A DNA stretch of 64,000 nt from Lentisphaerae bacterium GWF2_50_93 (GTDB lineage Bacteria; Verrucomicrobiota; Lentisphaeria; Victivallales; GWF2-50-93), in NCBI GenBank assembly GCA_001804815.1, contig MHBI01000097.1:1-64000 (forward strand). Direction: 5' to 3'. Both the position numbers and the translations under genes were made by a program. Positions 16,398-25,037 of the stretch are shown in pieces. Positions within the stretch are counted from its first letter, which is position 1. Each line of letters opens with the position of its first letter. The notes under the pieces are model-generated. The model ran no database searches. It had not been told where the DNA came from and saw only the letters and a program-made list of their open reading frames with translations.

Positions 16398-17027
16398 ATG
16401 TACAGAAACAGATTAATAATAAAGGAGCTGCGGACTCACGTCCCATTTACTGCCACTGGGACTTTGTCCGGCGTGTTGATTGTCCTTGTCATGATCGGCA
16501 TGAATACTCCGTCGTCCGTTTCCTCCACCTTGTTTTGGGTGATGCATCCCTCTCATGTCCTGTTAAGTGCGCTGGTTACCACGGCAATGTACCGTTTGCA
16601 TGGTGGCCGTGGGATATGGAACATCCTCCTGATAGGTTATGTCGGCTCCATAGGGATTGCCACATTGAGCGACTGCATCATACCATTTATCGGAGAATGG
16701 CTCCTGGACATGCCCAACCGCGGGCTGCACTTTGGATTCATTGAAAAATGGTGGCTTGTGAATCCTCTGGCCCTTGCTGGAATCTGTGTCGGCGCGTGGC
16801 GTCCACATACGAAGTTTTTCCATGCCGGTCATGTACTTGTCAGCACATGGGCATCCCTTTTCCATATCACGATGGCGATGGGTGGAACACCGGGGCCTTT
16901 AGTAATTGTCGCCATTGCCGGTTTCTTATTCCTCGCCGTCTGGATTCCGTGCTGTACGAGTGACATAGTGTTCCCTCTTTTGTTCGAGAAAACTGTAACG
17001 TCCATAAAAAAAGAAAAGGAGAATTGA
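16398..17027 (+). CDS. Multi-pass membrane protein of unknown function
   Basis: 209 residues with about six hydrophobic segments (around 18-40, 48-66, 74-95, 115-133, 140-160 and 165-190) and several histidines at segment ends (MHPSHV, LHFGF, FHAGHV, LFHIT). No domain recognised. The conserved-looking WWLVNPLALAGICVGAWRP and the His-rich loops could bind metal. It ends 4 bases before the DAHP synthase gene and probably shares its transcript. Weak RBS (AGGAACCTT). Confidence 0.6.
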   Translation: MYRNRLIIKELRTHVPFTATGTLSGVLIVLVMIGMNTPSSVSSTLFWVMHPSHVLLSALVTTAMYRLHGGRGIWNILLIGYVGSIGIATLSDCIIPFIGEWLLDMPNRGLHFGFIEKWWLVNPLALAGICVGAWRPHTKFFHAGHVLVSTWASLFHITMAMGGTPGPLVIVAIAGFLFLAVWIPCCTSDIVFPLLFEKTVTSIKKEKEN

Positions 17028-17031
17028 TATA

Positions 17032-18255
17032 ATGAAGGCAAAATCTGCAGGAATTAAACTGGGCAGCGTTGGAAATGCCCGCAGAAGATCCACCAAACTG
17101 GTGGACAAAATGACTCCAGCATATCCGTCGGCTGGAGGAGCCGCCACCCAAGGAAAACCGGAGATCCGCACCGAGAACTTGAATCTTGTCGAATTGATAC
17201 CTCTCATAACACCCCTGTCGTTGAAAAGGAAACTTGCGGCGTCTCCAAACATGCTGGAAGGTGTGGCCAGGGCACGCATGGAGATAGGTGATATCATTGC
17301 CGGCAATGATCATCGGATGATGGTTGTAGCCGGCCCCTGCTCAATACATGATCCTGCGGAGGCGCTGGAATATGCAGGGCGTCTTGCCAAACTGCGCGAT
17401 GAACTGGCGGACGACCTCATGATTCTGATGAGGGTATATTTCGAGAAACCCCGCACTGTTGCCGGCTGGAAGGGGATGATCTCTGATCCGAGGATGGACG
17501 GCTCGTCCGAAATAGCCTATGGATTGCGCGCTGCAAGGAACCTGCTTTTGAAAATCAGTTCCATGGGGGTTCCAGCCGCCGCTGAAATGCTCGATCCTTT
17601 TGTGCCGCAATATACGGCAGACCTGATATCATGGGCGGCAATAGGAGCAAGAACCACCGAGTCACAGATACACCGCCAGATGGCAAGCGGACTTTCCATG
17701 CCGGTAGGATTCAAGAACAGCACAGACGGAAATATCCAGGTGGCGGTGGACGCGATGGAGTCGGCGCGGCATCCTCACAGTTTCCTCGGAATTGATGACA
17801 GGGGGCGTGTCGCAATTGTCCGGACCAGGGGCAACATGAACGGGCATGTCATATTGAGAGGTTCCAGCAGCGGCCCCAATTATGGCGCCAGATGGGTACG
17901 CGAGGCATGCAAGAGGATGTCGGACAGACATCTCAATCCGGCGGTGATGATTGACTGCAGCCATGGCAATTCCGGGAAAAGGTATGATGCACAGGAAAGA
18001 GTATGGAACAATGTACTCAGCCAGCGCCTGGACGGGAACGGATCCATAATCGGCATGCTCCTGGAGAGCAATCTTTTCGAAGGCGGCCAGAAAGCCACGG
18101 AATATCCTTCAAAACTGCGTTATGGTGTTTCAATAACTGACGAGTGCGTGAGCTGGAATACTACTGAACGCCTTTTACGCGACGCTGGCAGGTTGATGAG
18201 GAAGCGCAGGTCTGCTATGAAGTCGGCCACGGCAAAAAAACGGGGCTGTGAATAA
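17032..18255 (+). CDS. 3-deoxy-7-phosphoheptulonate synthase (type I DAHP synthase)
   Basis: First enzyme of the shikimate pathway, condensing phosphoenolpyruvate and erythrose 4-phosphate. Family motifs are AGPCSIHD near 102, RVYFEKPRT, GWKGMISDP, IGARTTESQ, GFKNSTDG and DCSHGNSGK. It is 407 residues, about 50 longer than AroF/G/H, because of a basic N-terminal extension (residues 1-45) rich in Lys, Arg and Pro. AAGGAG 11 bases before the ATG supports that start. The extension may be regulatory or disordered. Feedback sensitivity cannot be told from the sequence. Confidence 0.95.
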   Translation: MKAKSAGIKLGSVGNARRRSTKLVDKMTPAYPSAGGAATQGKPEIRTENLNLVELIPLITPLSLKRKLAASPNMLEGVARARMEIGDIIAGNDHRMMVVAGPCSIHDPAEALEYAGRLAKLRDELADDLMILMRVYFEKPRTVAGWKGMISDPRMDGSSEIAYGLRAARNLLLKISSMGVPAAAEMLDPFVPQYTADLISWAAIGARTTESQIHRQMASGLSMPVGFKNSTDGNIQVAVDAMESARHPHSFLGIDDRGRVAIVRTRGNMNGHVILRGSSSGPNYGARWVREACKRMSDRHLNPAVMIDCSHGNSGKRYDAQERVWNNVLSQRLDGNGSIIGMLLESNLFEGGQKATEYPSKLRYGVSITDECVSWNTTERLLRDAGRLMRKRRSAMKSATAKKRGCE

Positions 18256-18318
18256 TCCATTGTCCACGCACTCAACAAAGGGAACCCGATATGACCGTAA
18301 ATCCAAGGAGGAATGTCC

Positions 18319-19500
18319 ATGTCTGATCCATTGACTCCATATGGCAACCGTCCGATGGTCACGCCCATCGTCCATGCCGTAAACTATGAATACCGTGATT
18401 TCGAGGTCCTGCGTAAGATCACCGACGGCGAAATCGACGGCTATACCTATCACCGTGACGACAATCCCACAGTCCGTGCGGTGGAGAAGAGGATTGCGCA
18501 GATGGAATTCGCAGAGGACTGCATTGTCTGCACGTCAGGCATGGCGGCCTGCACATTGGTATATCTCACCTATTTGAAAACCGGGGATCACCTGATCCTT
18601 TTCAATGACATATACGGCGCGAACTACAAGGTTTCACTTATCCTTGAAAGGCTGGGAGTCGAGGTTACCTGGCTGGATGCGGACCAGAGTTCCCGTCTTG
18701 ATGATTGCATCAAACCCAACACAGCCATGGTTTTCCTGGAGACTCCGAGCAATCCCCTATGCAAGGTCATCGACATTAAGGCGGCCAGGCGCGCAGTCGA
18801 CAAAGTCGGTGCCCTTCTGGTAGTCGACAACACATTCGCTACTCCTTTCCATCAGAATCCCCTGAAACTCGGTGCGCATCTGGTGGTACATAGCGCCACC
18901 AAGGCCCTGGGCGGGCACAATGATCTCATGGCCGGTGCCGTCGCTGGGTCGAAGCAGGACTATACCCGGCTATGGTTCACAAGACAGGCCATAGGGTGCA
19001 CTCTGGACGCATATTCCGCTTCACTTCTCGAACGCGGATTGAAGACATTCCCTCTTAGGGCGGGACGCATGTCTGAGAACGCCATCAAGGTCGCACGATT
19101 CCTGCAGAAACAACCAAGTGTCAGCAGGCTTTCCTATCCCGGGCTTGAAGATCATCCCGGTCATAAAACCGCAAAACAGCAGATGCATGGAGGATTCGGA
19201 GGACTGCTGTCATTCGATGTCGGCGGAAGTGAAAATGACGCAAAACGCTTTATTTCGTCCCTGAAACTGATTTATCATGCAGTCAGCCTGGGCTGCACTG
19301 AATCCCTGATCTGCATTCCATTTCTTACAACAATGCTATATCTGCCGCCCGAGCGGCGCATGACTTTTGGCGTAAACAGGAATACGGTGCGACTGTCAGT
19401 TGGCATAGAAGATTATGGACTCATAATCGAAGACGTGATGCAGGCTCTCGGCAAAGCAGGAGGAAGTACCGTCCGTAAGAAGGCGGAGAATAAAGAATGA
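18319..19500 (+). CDS. PLP-dependent Cys/Met metabolism enzyme (cystathionine gamma-synthase/lyase type)
   Basis: 393-residue trans-sulfuration enzyme. PLP is bound by about Lys195 in HSATKALGGHNDLMAG; DNTFATPF and the cofactor-contacting GMAACT and Tyr-rich YTYHRDDNPT motifs are present. Family members make or split cystathionine or release H2S/methanethiol; which reaction applies cannot be decided here. ATG 18319 has GGAGG at 7 bases; the ATG two codons upstream is too close to it. It overlaps the DUF89 gene by an ATGA. A C-terminal fragment of another family member lies at 40816-41235. Confidence 0.92.
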   Translation: MSDPLTPYGNRPMVTPIVHAVNYEYRDFEVLRKITDGEIDGYTYHRDDNPTVRAVEKRIAQMEFAEDCIVCTSGMAACTLVYLTYLKTGDHLILFNDIYGANYKVSLILERLGVEVTWLDADQSSRLDDCIKPNTAMVFLETPSNPLCKVIDIKAARRAVDKVGALLVVDNTFATPFHQNPLKLGAHLVVHSATKALGGHNDLMAGAVAGSKQDYTRLWFTRQAIGCTLDAYSASLLERGLKTFPLRAGRMSENAIKVARFLQKQPSVSRLSYPGLEDHPGHKTAKQQMHGGFGGLLSFDVGGSENDAKRFISSLKLIYHAVSLGCTESLICIPFLTTMLYLPPERRMTFGVNRNTVRLSVGIEDYGLIIEDVMQALGKAGGSTVRKKAENKE

Positions 19501-20342
19501 AAACTCAATATGAGTGCATACCATGTCTTGTGCGCCAGGCATCGGAGGCTATTGCCTTGCTTATTGAGGATGAGCAGGAGAGAGAACGCCTGATGAGGCG
19601 GCTTCTTGGTGAGATAGCATCCTCTGACTGGAGGGGGTCTCCGCCGGCCGTGGCGCAGCGGATGCACAGGATAATACGTGAAGCTACGAAAAACAAAGAC
19701 CCTTACAATTCAATCAAGCATGACATGAACCGGATCGCGGCTTGCATGATGCCAAGAATGCGCGGGATGCTGAAAAAATCGGAGAATCCAGGCGAACTTG
19801 CGGTGCGTCTTGCGATAGCTGGCAACCTTCTTGACTCAGGGGCCAAAACGCAGATTTCCAAGGAGGATCTTCCAAAATGTCTGGATAAATTACTTGCGCA
19901 GCCATTGCATGGAGATGCCAAGGCTCTGTTCCGTGAAGCAGGACGGGCAGGAAATATCCTCTATCTTGCTGACAATGCAGGGGAGATTTATTTTGACAGG
20001 TTGCTGCTTGAAATGCTGCCTGCCGATAAAATCACCTTTGCCGTGCGAGGCGGTCCAGTTGTCAATGACGCTACAATGGAGGATGCCAATGAGGCGAAAA
20101 TCCCGGAAATCGTCCATGTCATCAGCAACGGTTCCGATGCGCCGGGGACGATACTCGACGATACGTCGCCTGAGTTCAGGCTTTGTTTTGGAAAGGCTGA
20201 CCTAATAATCGCCAAAGGCCAGGGCAACTATGAAACCCTGGCCGGGCGCGGGAAAAAAACATGCTTCATGCTGACTGTGAAGTGCCCGGCAATAGCCCAG
20301 AACATAGGAGAACCTGTTGGCAGCATGGTTGTTAAGCTTTGA
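19497..20342 (+). CDS. DUF89 (ARMT1-like) protein
   Basis: 281-residue member of the DUF89 family (COG1578). CIPCLVRQ gives the N-terminal CxxC, and LADNAGEIYFDRLLLE with VRGGPVVNDATMEDA are the metal/phosphate-site motifs of this fold; LIIAKGQGNYE completes it. Related proteins are metal-dependent damage-control phosphatases acting on sugar phosphates or cofactors; the prokaryotic CxxC group has no firm substrate. It begins on the stop of the trans-sulfuration gene (ATGA) and is followed by the Mrp ATPase gene after 25 bases. Confidence 0.88.
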   Translation: MKTQYECIPCLVRQASEAIALLIEDEQERERLMRRLLGEIASSDWRGSPPAVAQRMHRIIREATKNKDPYNSIKHDMNRIAACMMPRMRGMLKKSENPGELAVRLAIAGNLLDSGAKTQISKEDLPKCLDKLLAQPLHGDAKALFREAGRAGNILYLADNAGEIYFDRLLLEMLPADKITFAVRGGPVVNDATMEDANEAKIPEIVHVISNGSDAPGTILDDTSPEFRLCFGKADLIIAKGQGNYETLAGRGKKTCFMLTVKCPAIAQNIGEPVGSMVVKL

Positions 20343-20367
20343 AATAGAAAAATGAAAGGATGTTTAA

Positions 20368-21267
20368 ATGGGAAATACATGCAAGAATCAACAGGAGGCT
20401 GCGGCTTCCTGCCCGGCTTCCGGGAAAAGACAAGGAGACGTTCCAAATGACAGCCTGGACATGTTCCTTGAACAGGAGAGGCTGGACGGGCGAATGGGGA
20501 GGATTAGGCACAAGATAATAGTCCTTTCCGGAAAAGGTGGCGTGGGCAAAAGCACCTTTGCTGCGAATCTCGCGGTTTCCCTTTCCATGGCCGGAAAGAA
20601 GGTCGGCCTGCTCGATGTGGATATCCATGGGCCGAGCATTCCAAAGATGCTCAAACTGGACGATTCGAGGATTGGCGCAACCGACGGCGCAATACATCCG
20701 GTCGACAAGGGTGGAATGAAAGTCCTTTCGATAGGGTTCCTTCTCAGGGACAGGGATGATGCTGTCATATGGAGGGGGCCCATGAAGGCAAACGTCATAA
20801 AACAGTTCCTGATGGACGTGGAATGGGGGGAGCTCGACTATCTGGTAATTGATTCGCCTCCGGGAACTGGAGATGAACCATTGTCCGTATGCCAGTTGCT
20901 GAAAAATCCCGATGGCGCCGTCGTTGTTACTACGCCCCAGGACGTTGCGGTTGCAGATGTGCGGAAGTCCATAAACTTCTGCAGGCAACTGGAAATTCCA
21001 GTTCTTGGAGTTGTGGAGAATATGAGCGGATTCGTATGTCCTAAATGCGGAGAACTGACGCAGATATTCAAGACCGGAGGCGGAGAACTGATGGCAAAAG
21101 AAATGAAAGTCCCCTTCCTTGGACGCATACCCGTTGATCCCGCGATAGGAGAGGCCTGCGATTCCGGAAACCCTTTCATATATTATAGCAAAACAGAAAC
21201 AGCAAAGGCATTTGAGCGTGCAATTGAACCAATCCTGGCTCTGTCGGAACGGGACGAGAACCTTTAA
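20368..21267 (+). CDS. Mrp/NBP35-type iron-sulfur carrier ATPase
   Basis: 299-residue P-loop ATPase that holds and delivers Fe-S clusters. The deviant Walker A is LSGKGGVGKST near 53-63, VDIHGPSIPKM is the Mrp signature, and CPKCG near 227-230 forms the bridging-cluster CxxC of the dimer. An N-terminal segment with two cysteines (CKNQQEAAASC) resembles the extra cluster region of NBP35-like proteins. In ORP gene sets an Mrp protein of this kind accompanies the NifX-like proteins. Fits with the IscU-like scaffold and radical SAM genes nearby. Confidence 0.93.
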   Translation: MGNTCKNQQEAAASCPASGKRQGDVPNDSLDMFLEQERLDGRMGRIRHKIIVLSGKGGVGKSTFAANLAVSLSMAGKKVGLLDVDIHGPSIPKMLKLDDSRIGATDGAIHPVDKGGMKVLSIGFLLRDRDDAVIWRGPMKANVIKQFLMDVEWGELDYLVIDSPPGTGDEPLSVCQLLKNPDGAVVVTTPQDVAVADVRKSINFCRQLEIPVLGVVENMSGFVCPKCGELTQIFKTGGGELMAKEMKVPFLGRIPVDPAIGEACDSGNPFIYYSKTETAKAFERAIEPILALSERDENL

Positions 21268-21280
21268 ATTGTAAGAGGCA

Positions 21281-21730
21281 ATGGAAACAGCAATTAAAGA
21301 AATGATTTCACGGCAGACGGTTCTCCATCCTCATTGCATCGTGTGCGGAAAAAGCAACGGACAGGGGCTGAATTTGTCCTTTCAGGTCTGCGAGGACGGA
21401 GGAGTCGAGGGCCGTTTTTTCTGCAGCAGGAAATTTCAGGGATATAACGGATTGCTGCATGGAGGTGTGATTTCCTCCATTCTTGACGGTGCAATGACAA
21501 ACTGCCTGTTTTCTTCCGGCAGGACTGCGGTCACCGGCAAGCTGACGGTCCGTTTTTCCTTCCCTGTACTGATCGACCGTGAAATCGTTGTCAGGGCGAG
21601 AATTAAGAAATCGTCTCCTCCTTTGCATGCAATGGAGTCAGAGATGCTCCAGGATGGGCGAATAGTATCAAGGGCGTCAGCTAAATTCATGGAAGTTGAG
21701 TATGCAAACAACAAATTTAACGTGGGATAG
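21281..21730 (+). CDS. PaaI-type hotdog-fold thioesterase
   Basis: 149-residue hotdog protein. The acyl-CoA thioesterase motif HGGVISSILDGAMTN (near 58-72) holds the catalytic acid/amide positions. An unusual N-terminal CIVCGKSNGQGLNL (Cys-x2-Cys) is typical of the hydrolase subgroup annotated as PaaI. It likely hydrolyses a CoA thioester in the cytoplasm. It lies 13 bases after Mrp and ahead of the HydG-like gene; the reason for this company is unclear. Confidence 0.88.
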   Translation: METAIKEMISRQTVLHPHCIVCGKSNGQGLNLSFQVCEDGGVEGRFFCSRKFQGYNGLLHGGVISSILDGAMTNCLFSSGRTAVTGKLTVRFSFPVLIDREIVVRARIKKSSPPLHAMESEMLQDGRIVSRASAKFMEVEYANNKFNVG

Positions 21731-21821
21731 GCGTATTGCCTGTGAAATTAGCGCAAGAGTCCGGCTTGAGGATTTTGTATACGTAGGCTCAGTATTTGAA
21801 AAATATTAAATTTATTTTGTC

Positions 21822-23039
21822 ATGAAAAACAAACTGTCAGAACATTGTGTGGATTTTATAGATGACGCCAAGATCGAGGGACTTGTCAATAACACGGCCG
21901 AGGACAAGTCGAAGATCCGGGAAGTCATTGCAAAGAGCATTGAGAAGAAGGCTCTGGATATCGGTGAAACCGCATCCCTCCTCTCGGCAAAATCACCGGA
22001 GATTGTCGATGATATATTCAATGCGGCACGCCAGCTTAAAAGGGACGTCTACGGCAACCGCATAGTTGTTTTCGCCCCGCTCTATATAGGCAATCGCTGC
22101 ATTAACGACTGCGCTTACTGCGCATTTCGCAGAAGCCTCAGGACAACCGTCAGGAAAACCCTCACCCAGGACGAGCTTATCGCCCAGATCGAGGCGCTTG
22201 AGGATAGCGGACATAAGCGGCTTATCCTCGTCTTTGGAGAACACCCGGATTACTCACCCGACTTTATTTCTGACACCGTCAGGAAAGTCTATGATATCAG
22301 GAAGGGGCACGGCGAAATACGCAGGTTAAACATAAATGCTGCCCCGATGGATCACGAAGGCTATAAGAAAGTAAAGGATGCTGGCATTGGAACATATCAG
22401 ATTTTCCAGGAAACCTACGGCGTGGGACCGCACACTATAAGTTTCCCGCGAATTCGCCCAGCACACGGGGTGGATCTTGACAAGAAATATTTTGTGAGCG
22501 ATTACGATTTCAAGCGGCTGGTTGCAATCCTGCGCCTTTCAGTGCCATACACGGGAATGATCCTGACGGCACGGGAAACCGCCGAGGTCCGCCGGGAAGT
22601 CATGGCTTTCGGGGTTTCCCAGATTGATGCCGGAACAAAACTTGAACTCGCAGGCTATACGGAGAAAAATCCCGAGCAGGAACTCAGGAGGGAGCAGTTC
22701 CAAGTCGGAGATATCCGTCCAATGGATGAAATCCTGCGCGAACTTCTACACAACGGCTATATACCGAGCTTCTGCACATCCTGCTACCGTTCCGGCAGAA
22801 CCGGCCAGATTTTCATGGAATATGCAATCCCGGGTTTCATTGAGAAATTCTGCACTCCCAATGCCATTCTAACCCTTGAAGAGTATCTTATTGACTACGC
22901 AAGCCCGGAAACAAGACGGGTCGGGGAAAAACTTATTGTCAAAGAACTCCAGAAAATTAGAGGCGGCCCCCAGAAACAGAAACTTTTGGAACGTCTGGAA
23001 AACATAAAGAGTTCAGGACAACGCGATTTGTATTTCTAA
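21822..23039 (+). CDS. HydG-like radical SAM maturase with an internal deletion
   Basis: 405-residue radical SAM protein of the HydG type (tyrosine lyase that supplies CO/CN to [FeFe]-hydrogenase). It shows Cys93-x3-Cys97-x2-Cys100 and the HydG-specific auxiliary-cluster motif Cys318-x2-Cys321-x22-Cys344, with GVGPHTISFPR, VPYTGMILTARE and a final GQRDLYF. Known HydG proteins are about 470 residues. Here IFQETY (to residue 199) runs straight into GVGPHTIS, so about 60-65 residues of the barrel between these conserved blocks are absent, in frame (junction near 22418/22419). No hydE, hydF or hydrogenase gene is in the window. Activity is doubtful. Confidence 0.85.
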   Translation: MKNKLSEHCVDFIDDAKIEGLVNNTAEDKSKIREVIAKSIEKKALDIGETASLLSAKSPEIVDDIFNAARQLKRDVYGNRIVVFAPLYIGNRCINDCAYCAFRRSLRTTVRKTLTQDELIAQIEALEDSGHKRLILVFGEHPDYSPDFISDTVRKVYDIRKGHGEIRRLNINAAPMDHEGYKKVKDAGIGTYQIFQETYGVGPHTISFPRIRPAHGVDLDKKYFVSDYDFKRLVAILRLSVPYTGMILTARETAEVRREVMAFGVSQIDAGTKLELAGYTEKNPEQELRREQFQVGDIRPMDEILRELLHNGYIPSFCTSCYRSGRTGQIFMEYAIPGFIEKFCTPNAILTLEEYLIDYASPETRRVGEKLIVKELQKIRGGPQKQKLLERLENIKSSGQRDLYF

Positions 23040-23069
23040 TAAGTTTCCTATTAAAGAAAGCATAAGTGT

Positions 23070-23306
23070 ATGGATAAAAATTTGATATCGCATTTGCAGG
23101 AGGGTGAAACAGCGACCATAGCAGCCCTGCATGGCGGCTGTGTTTTTCAAAATCGTCTGCGTGGTTTTGGCATTACCGAAGGAAAGAAGGTCCGCATGGT
23201 TGCAAAGCATCCGCTGTCGGGCCCCTTGGTTTTGGAAGTTGAGCATCGGCAGGTCACCATAGGGAGAGGCATGGCCCAGAAGATTAAAGTCACGCGGGAA
23301 TCATGA
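23070..23306 (+). CDS. feoA: FeoA-domain protein
   Basis: 78-residue SH3-like FeoA protein that assists ferrous-iron uptake by FeoB at the cytoplasmic face. Pattern LQEGETATIAALHGG, RLRGFGITEGKKV, HPLSGPLVLEV and a closing VTIGRGMAQKIKV is standard. Its stop overlaps the feoB start (ATGA), so both are translated together. I saw no clear Fur box in the 30 bases upstream; the operon may be read from further upstream. Confidence 0.93.
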   Translation: MDKNLISHLQEGETATIAALHGGCVFQNRLRGFGITEGKKVRMVAKHPLSGPLVLEVEHRQVTIGRGMAQKIKVTRES

Positions 23307-25015
23307 AAACAATAGTACTGATAGGTGATCCGAATGTTGGAAAAAGCGTTCTCTTCTCCAGGCTGACCGGTGTGGACGTGATCACTTCCAACTATCCCGG
23401 CACCACGGTCGACTACCTCAGAGGACGGATGATGCTACATGGGGAAGTCGTAGAAATCCTTGACGCACCCGGGACTTATTCGCTCGAAGCGGCGAATAAG
23501 GCGGAAGAGGTTGCCGTATCATTGATGGACAAGGCGGATCTGATAGTGAACGTGGTCGATGCCACGAGTCTCGAAAGATGCCTTTTGCTTACGGTTGAAC
23601 TCCTGGAGAAGAGGAAACCGCTCGTAATTGCGCTTAACATGTGGGATGAGGCGCAGCATCATGGCATCGCTATTGATGTCCACCAACTTGAAAAGCTTCT
23701 CCAAGTCCCCGTTGTCCCGACAGTCGCCATCACAGGGGAAGGCATCAAAGAGCTTACTGTTCGGCTTGTTGAGCCGCAGATTCAAAATCGGATGGAACAT
23801 TGCGGAGAGGATCAGGCATGGATAAAGGTCGGGCATATTGTCAGAAAAGTCCAGACGATAGCGCACCGGCATCACACATTTCGGGATCGCCTGGCTGATG
23901 CCACGGTGAAACCGGTCGCTGGCATCTTTGCCGCTCTCATTATCCTGTTTGCACTGTTCTGGATGGTCAGGTTTATCGGAGAGGGCTTGATCCGATATGG
24001 AATCGAACCGCTCTTCAAGCTGTACCTGGAGCCAATAACGAAATTAAGCAACTGGATTGGAACAGGATTCGTGCACGACGTCCTGATTGGAACATTGATT
24101 GACGGAAAGGTGGACTATCTCCAGTCCATGGGAATGCTGACGACCGGCCTGTTTGTGCCAATTGGCATGGTGCTTCCCTATATCATCGCCTTTTATTTCG
24201 CCCTGGCCCTTCTTGAAGATACTGGTTATCTGCCAAGGCTCGCGACTGTGTCCGACAATCTTTTCCATCGTCTCGGCATGCACGGGCATGGAGTCATACC
24301 TGTCCTGCTCGGGCTTGGCTGCAATGTCCCGGGGGTGTTGTCTGCACGCGGACTTGATACTCGGAAACAGCGTTTCATTGCCATAACGCTCGTGAGCGTC
24401 TCCGTACCCTGTATGGCGCAGACCGCCATGATCTTCGGGGTTCTCGGGCATTTCGGAGCACGCTTCATCGTGGTGGTCTTCGGAACAATGATGGCAGTAT
24501 TTATTATTCTAGGCCTGCTTCTCAACAGGATGGCGCGTGGCGAGTCCATGGAGATCTTTCTTGATATTCCGCCCTACAGAAGGCCGTGCATGCTGGCAAT
24601 TGTAAAAAAGACCTGGATGCGCGTCCGTTGGTTTCTGGCCGAGGCGGTGCCATTTCTTTTCCTCGGAGTTCTGGCTGTCAATATCCTGAATGCCCTGGGC
24701 ATAATCCATTATATAGCCACCCATGCTGCGCCGTTCATGAGAATATGGTTTGGTCTTCCTGGTGAGGCGGTTCCCGCCTTGCTGGCGGGGTTCCTGCGAA
24801 AGGATCTTGCCGTGGGCATGCTTGTCCCGCTTGGTTTGAGCCCGGAACAGCTTACTATTGCGGTTACAGTTCTTGCACTATACTTCCCTTGCGTTGCGAC
24901 ATTCGCAGTACTGCTTAAGGAACTGGGTGTGAAAGATATGCTGAAGTCCACGGCGATCATGGTTTCAACAGCTCTTGTAGCCGGGGGTATTCTGAGACTT
25001 GCTATGATACATTAA
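23303..25015 (+). CDS. feoB: Ferrous iron transporter FeoB (compact)
   Basis: Inner-membrane Fe(II) transporter with N-terminal GTPase domain. G1 is GDPNVGKS (8-15), G3 DAPG (near 54-57), G4 NMWD; a helical GDI region follows, then the membrane domain with Gate motifs around GLGCNVPGVLSAR and YFPCVATFAVLLKELG, each with the conserved Cys. At 570 residues it is shorter than the 650-800 of classical FeoB, with a compact GDI and shortened loops, but all core motifs are present. Encoded directly after feoA, in a region rich in Fe-S proteins. Confidence 0.95.
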   Translation: MKTIVLIGDPNVGKSVLFSRLTGVDVITSNYPGTTVDYLRGRMMLHGEVVEILDAPGTYSLEAANKAEEVAVSLMDKADLIVNVVDATSLERCLLLTVELLEKRKPLVIALNMWDEAQHHGIAIDVHQLEKLLQVPVVPTVAITGEGIKELTVRLVEPQIQNRMEHCGEDQAWIKVGHIVRKVQTIAHRHHTFRDRLADATVKPVAGIFAALIILFALFWMVRFIGEGLIRYGIEPLFKLYLEPITKLSNWIGTGFVHDVLIGTLIDGKVDYLQSMGMLTTGLFVPIGMVLPYIIAFYFALALLEDTGYLPRLATVSDNLFHRLGMHGHGVIPVLLGLGCNVPGVLSARGLDTRKQRFIAITLVSVSVPCMAQTAMIFGVLGHFGARFIVVVFGTMMAVFIILGLLLNRMARGESMEIFLDIPPYRRPCMLAIVKKTWMRVRWFLAEAVPFLFLGVLAVNILNALGIIHYIATHAAPFMRIWFGLPGEAVPALLAGFLRKDLAVGMLVPLGLSPEQLTIAVTVLALYFPCVATFAVLLKELGVKDMLKSTAIMVSTALVAGGILRLAMIH

Positions 25016-25037
25016 AAATATTAAAGGAGAGGCAAAT

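Noticed and set aside
21822..23039. Assignment of the radical SAM protein as ThiH
   Set aside because: The C-terminal CX2CX22C auxiliary-cluster motif and the GVGPHTIS and RDLYF blocks point to HydG rather than thiamine tyrosine lyase.
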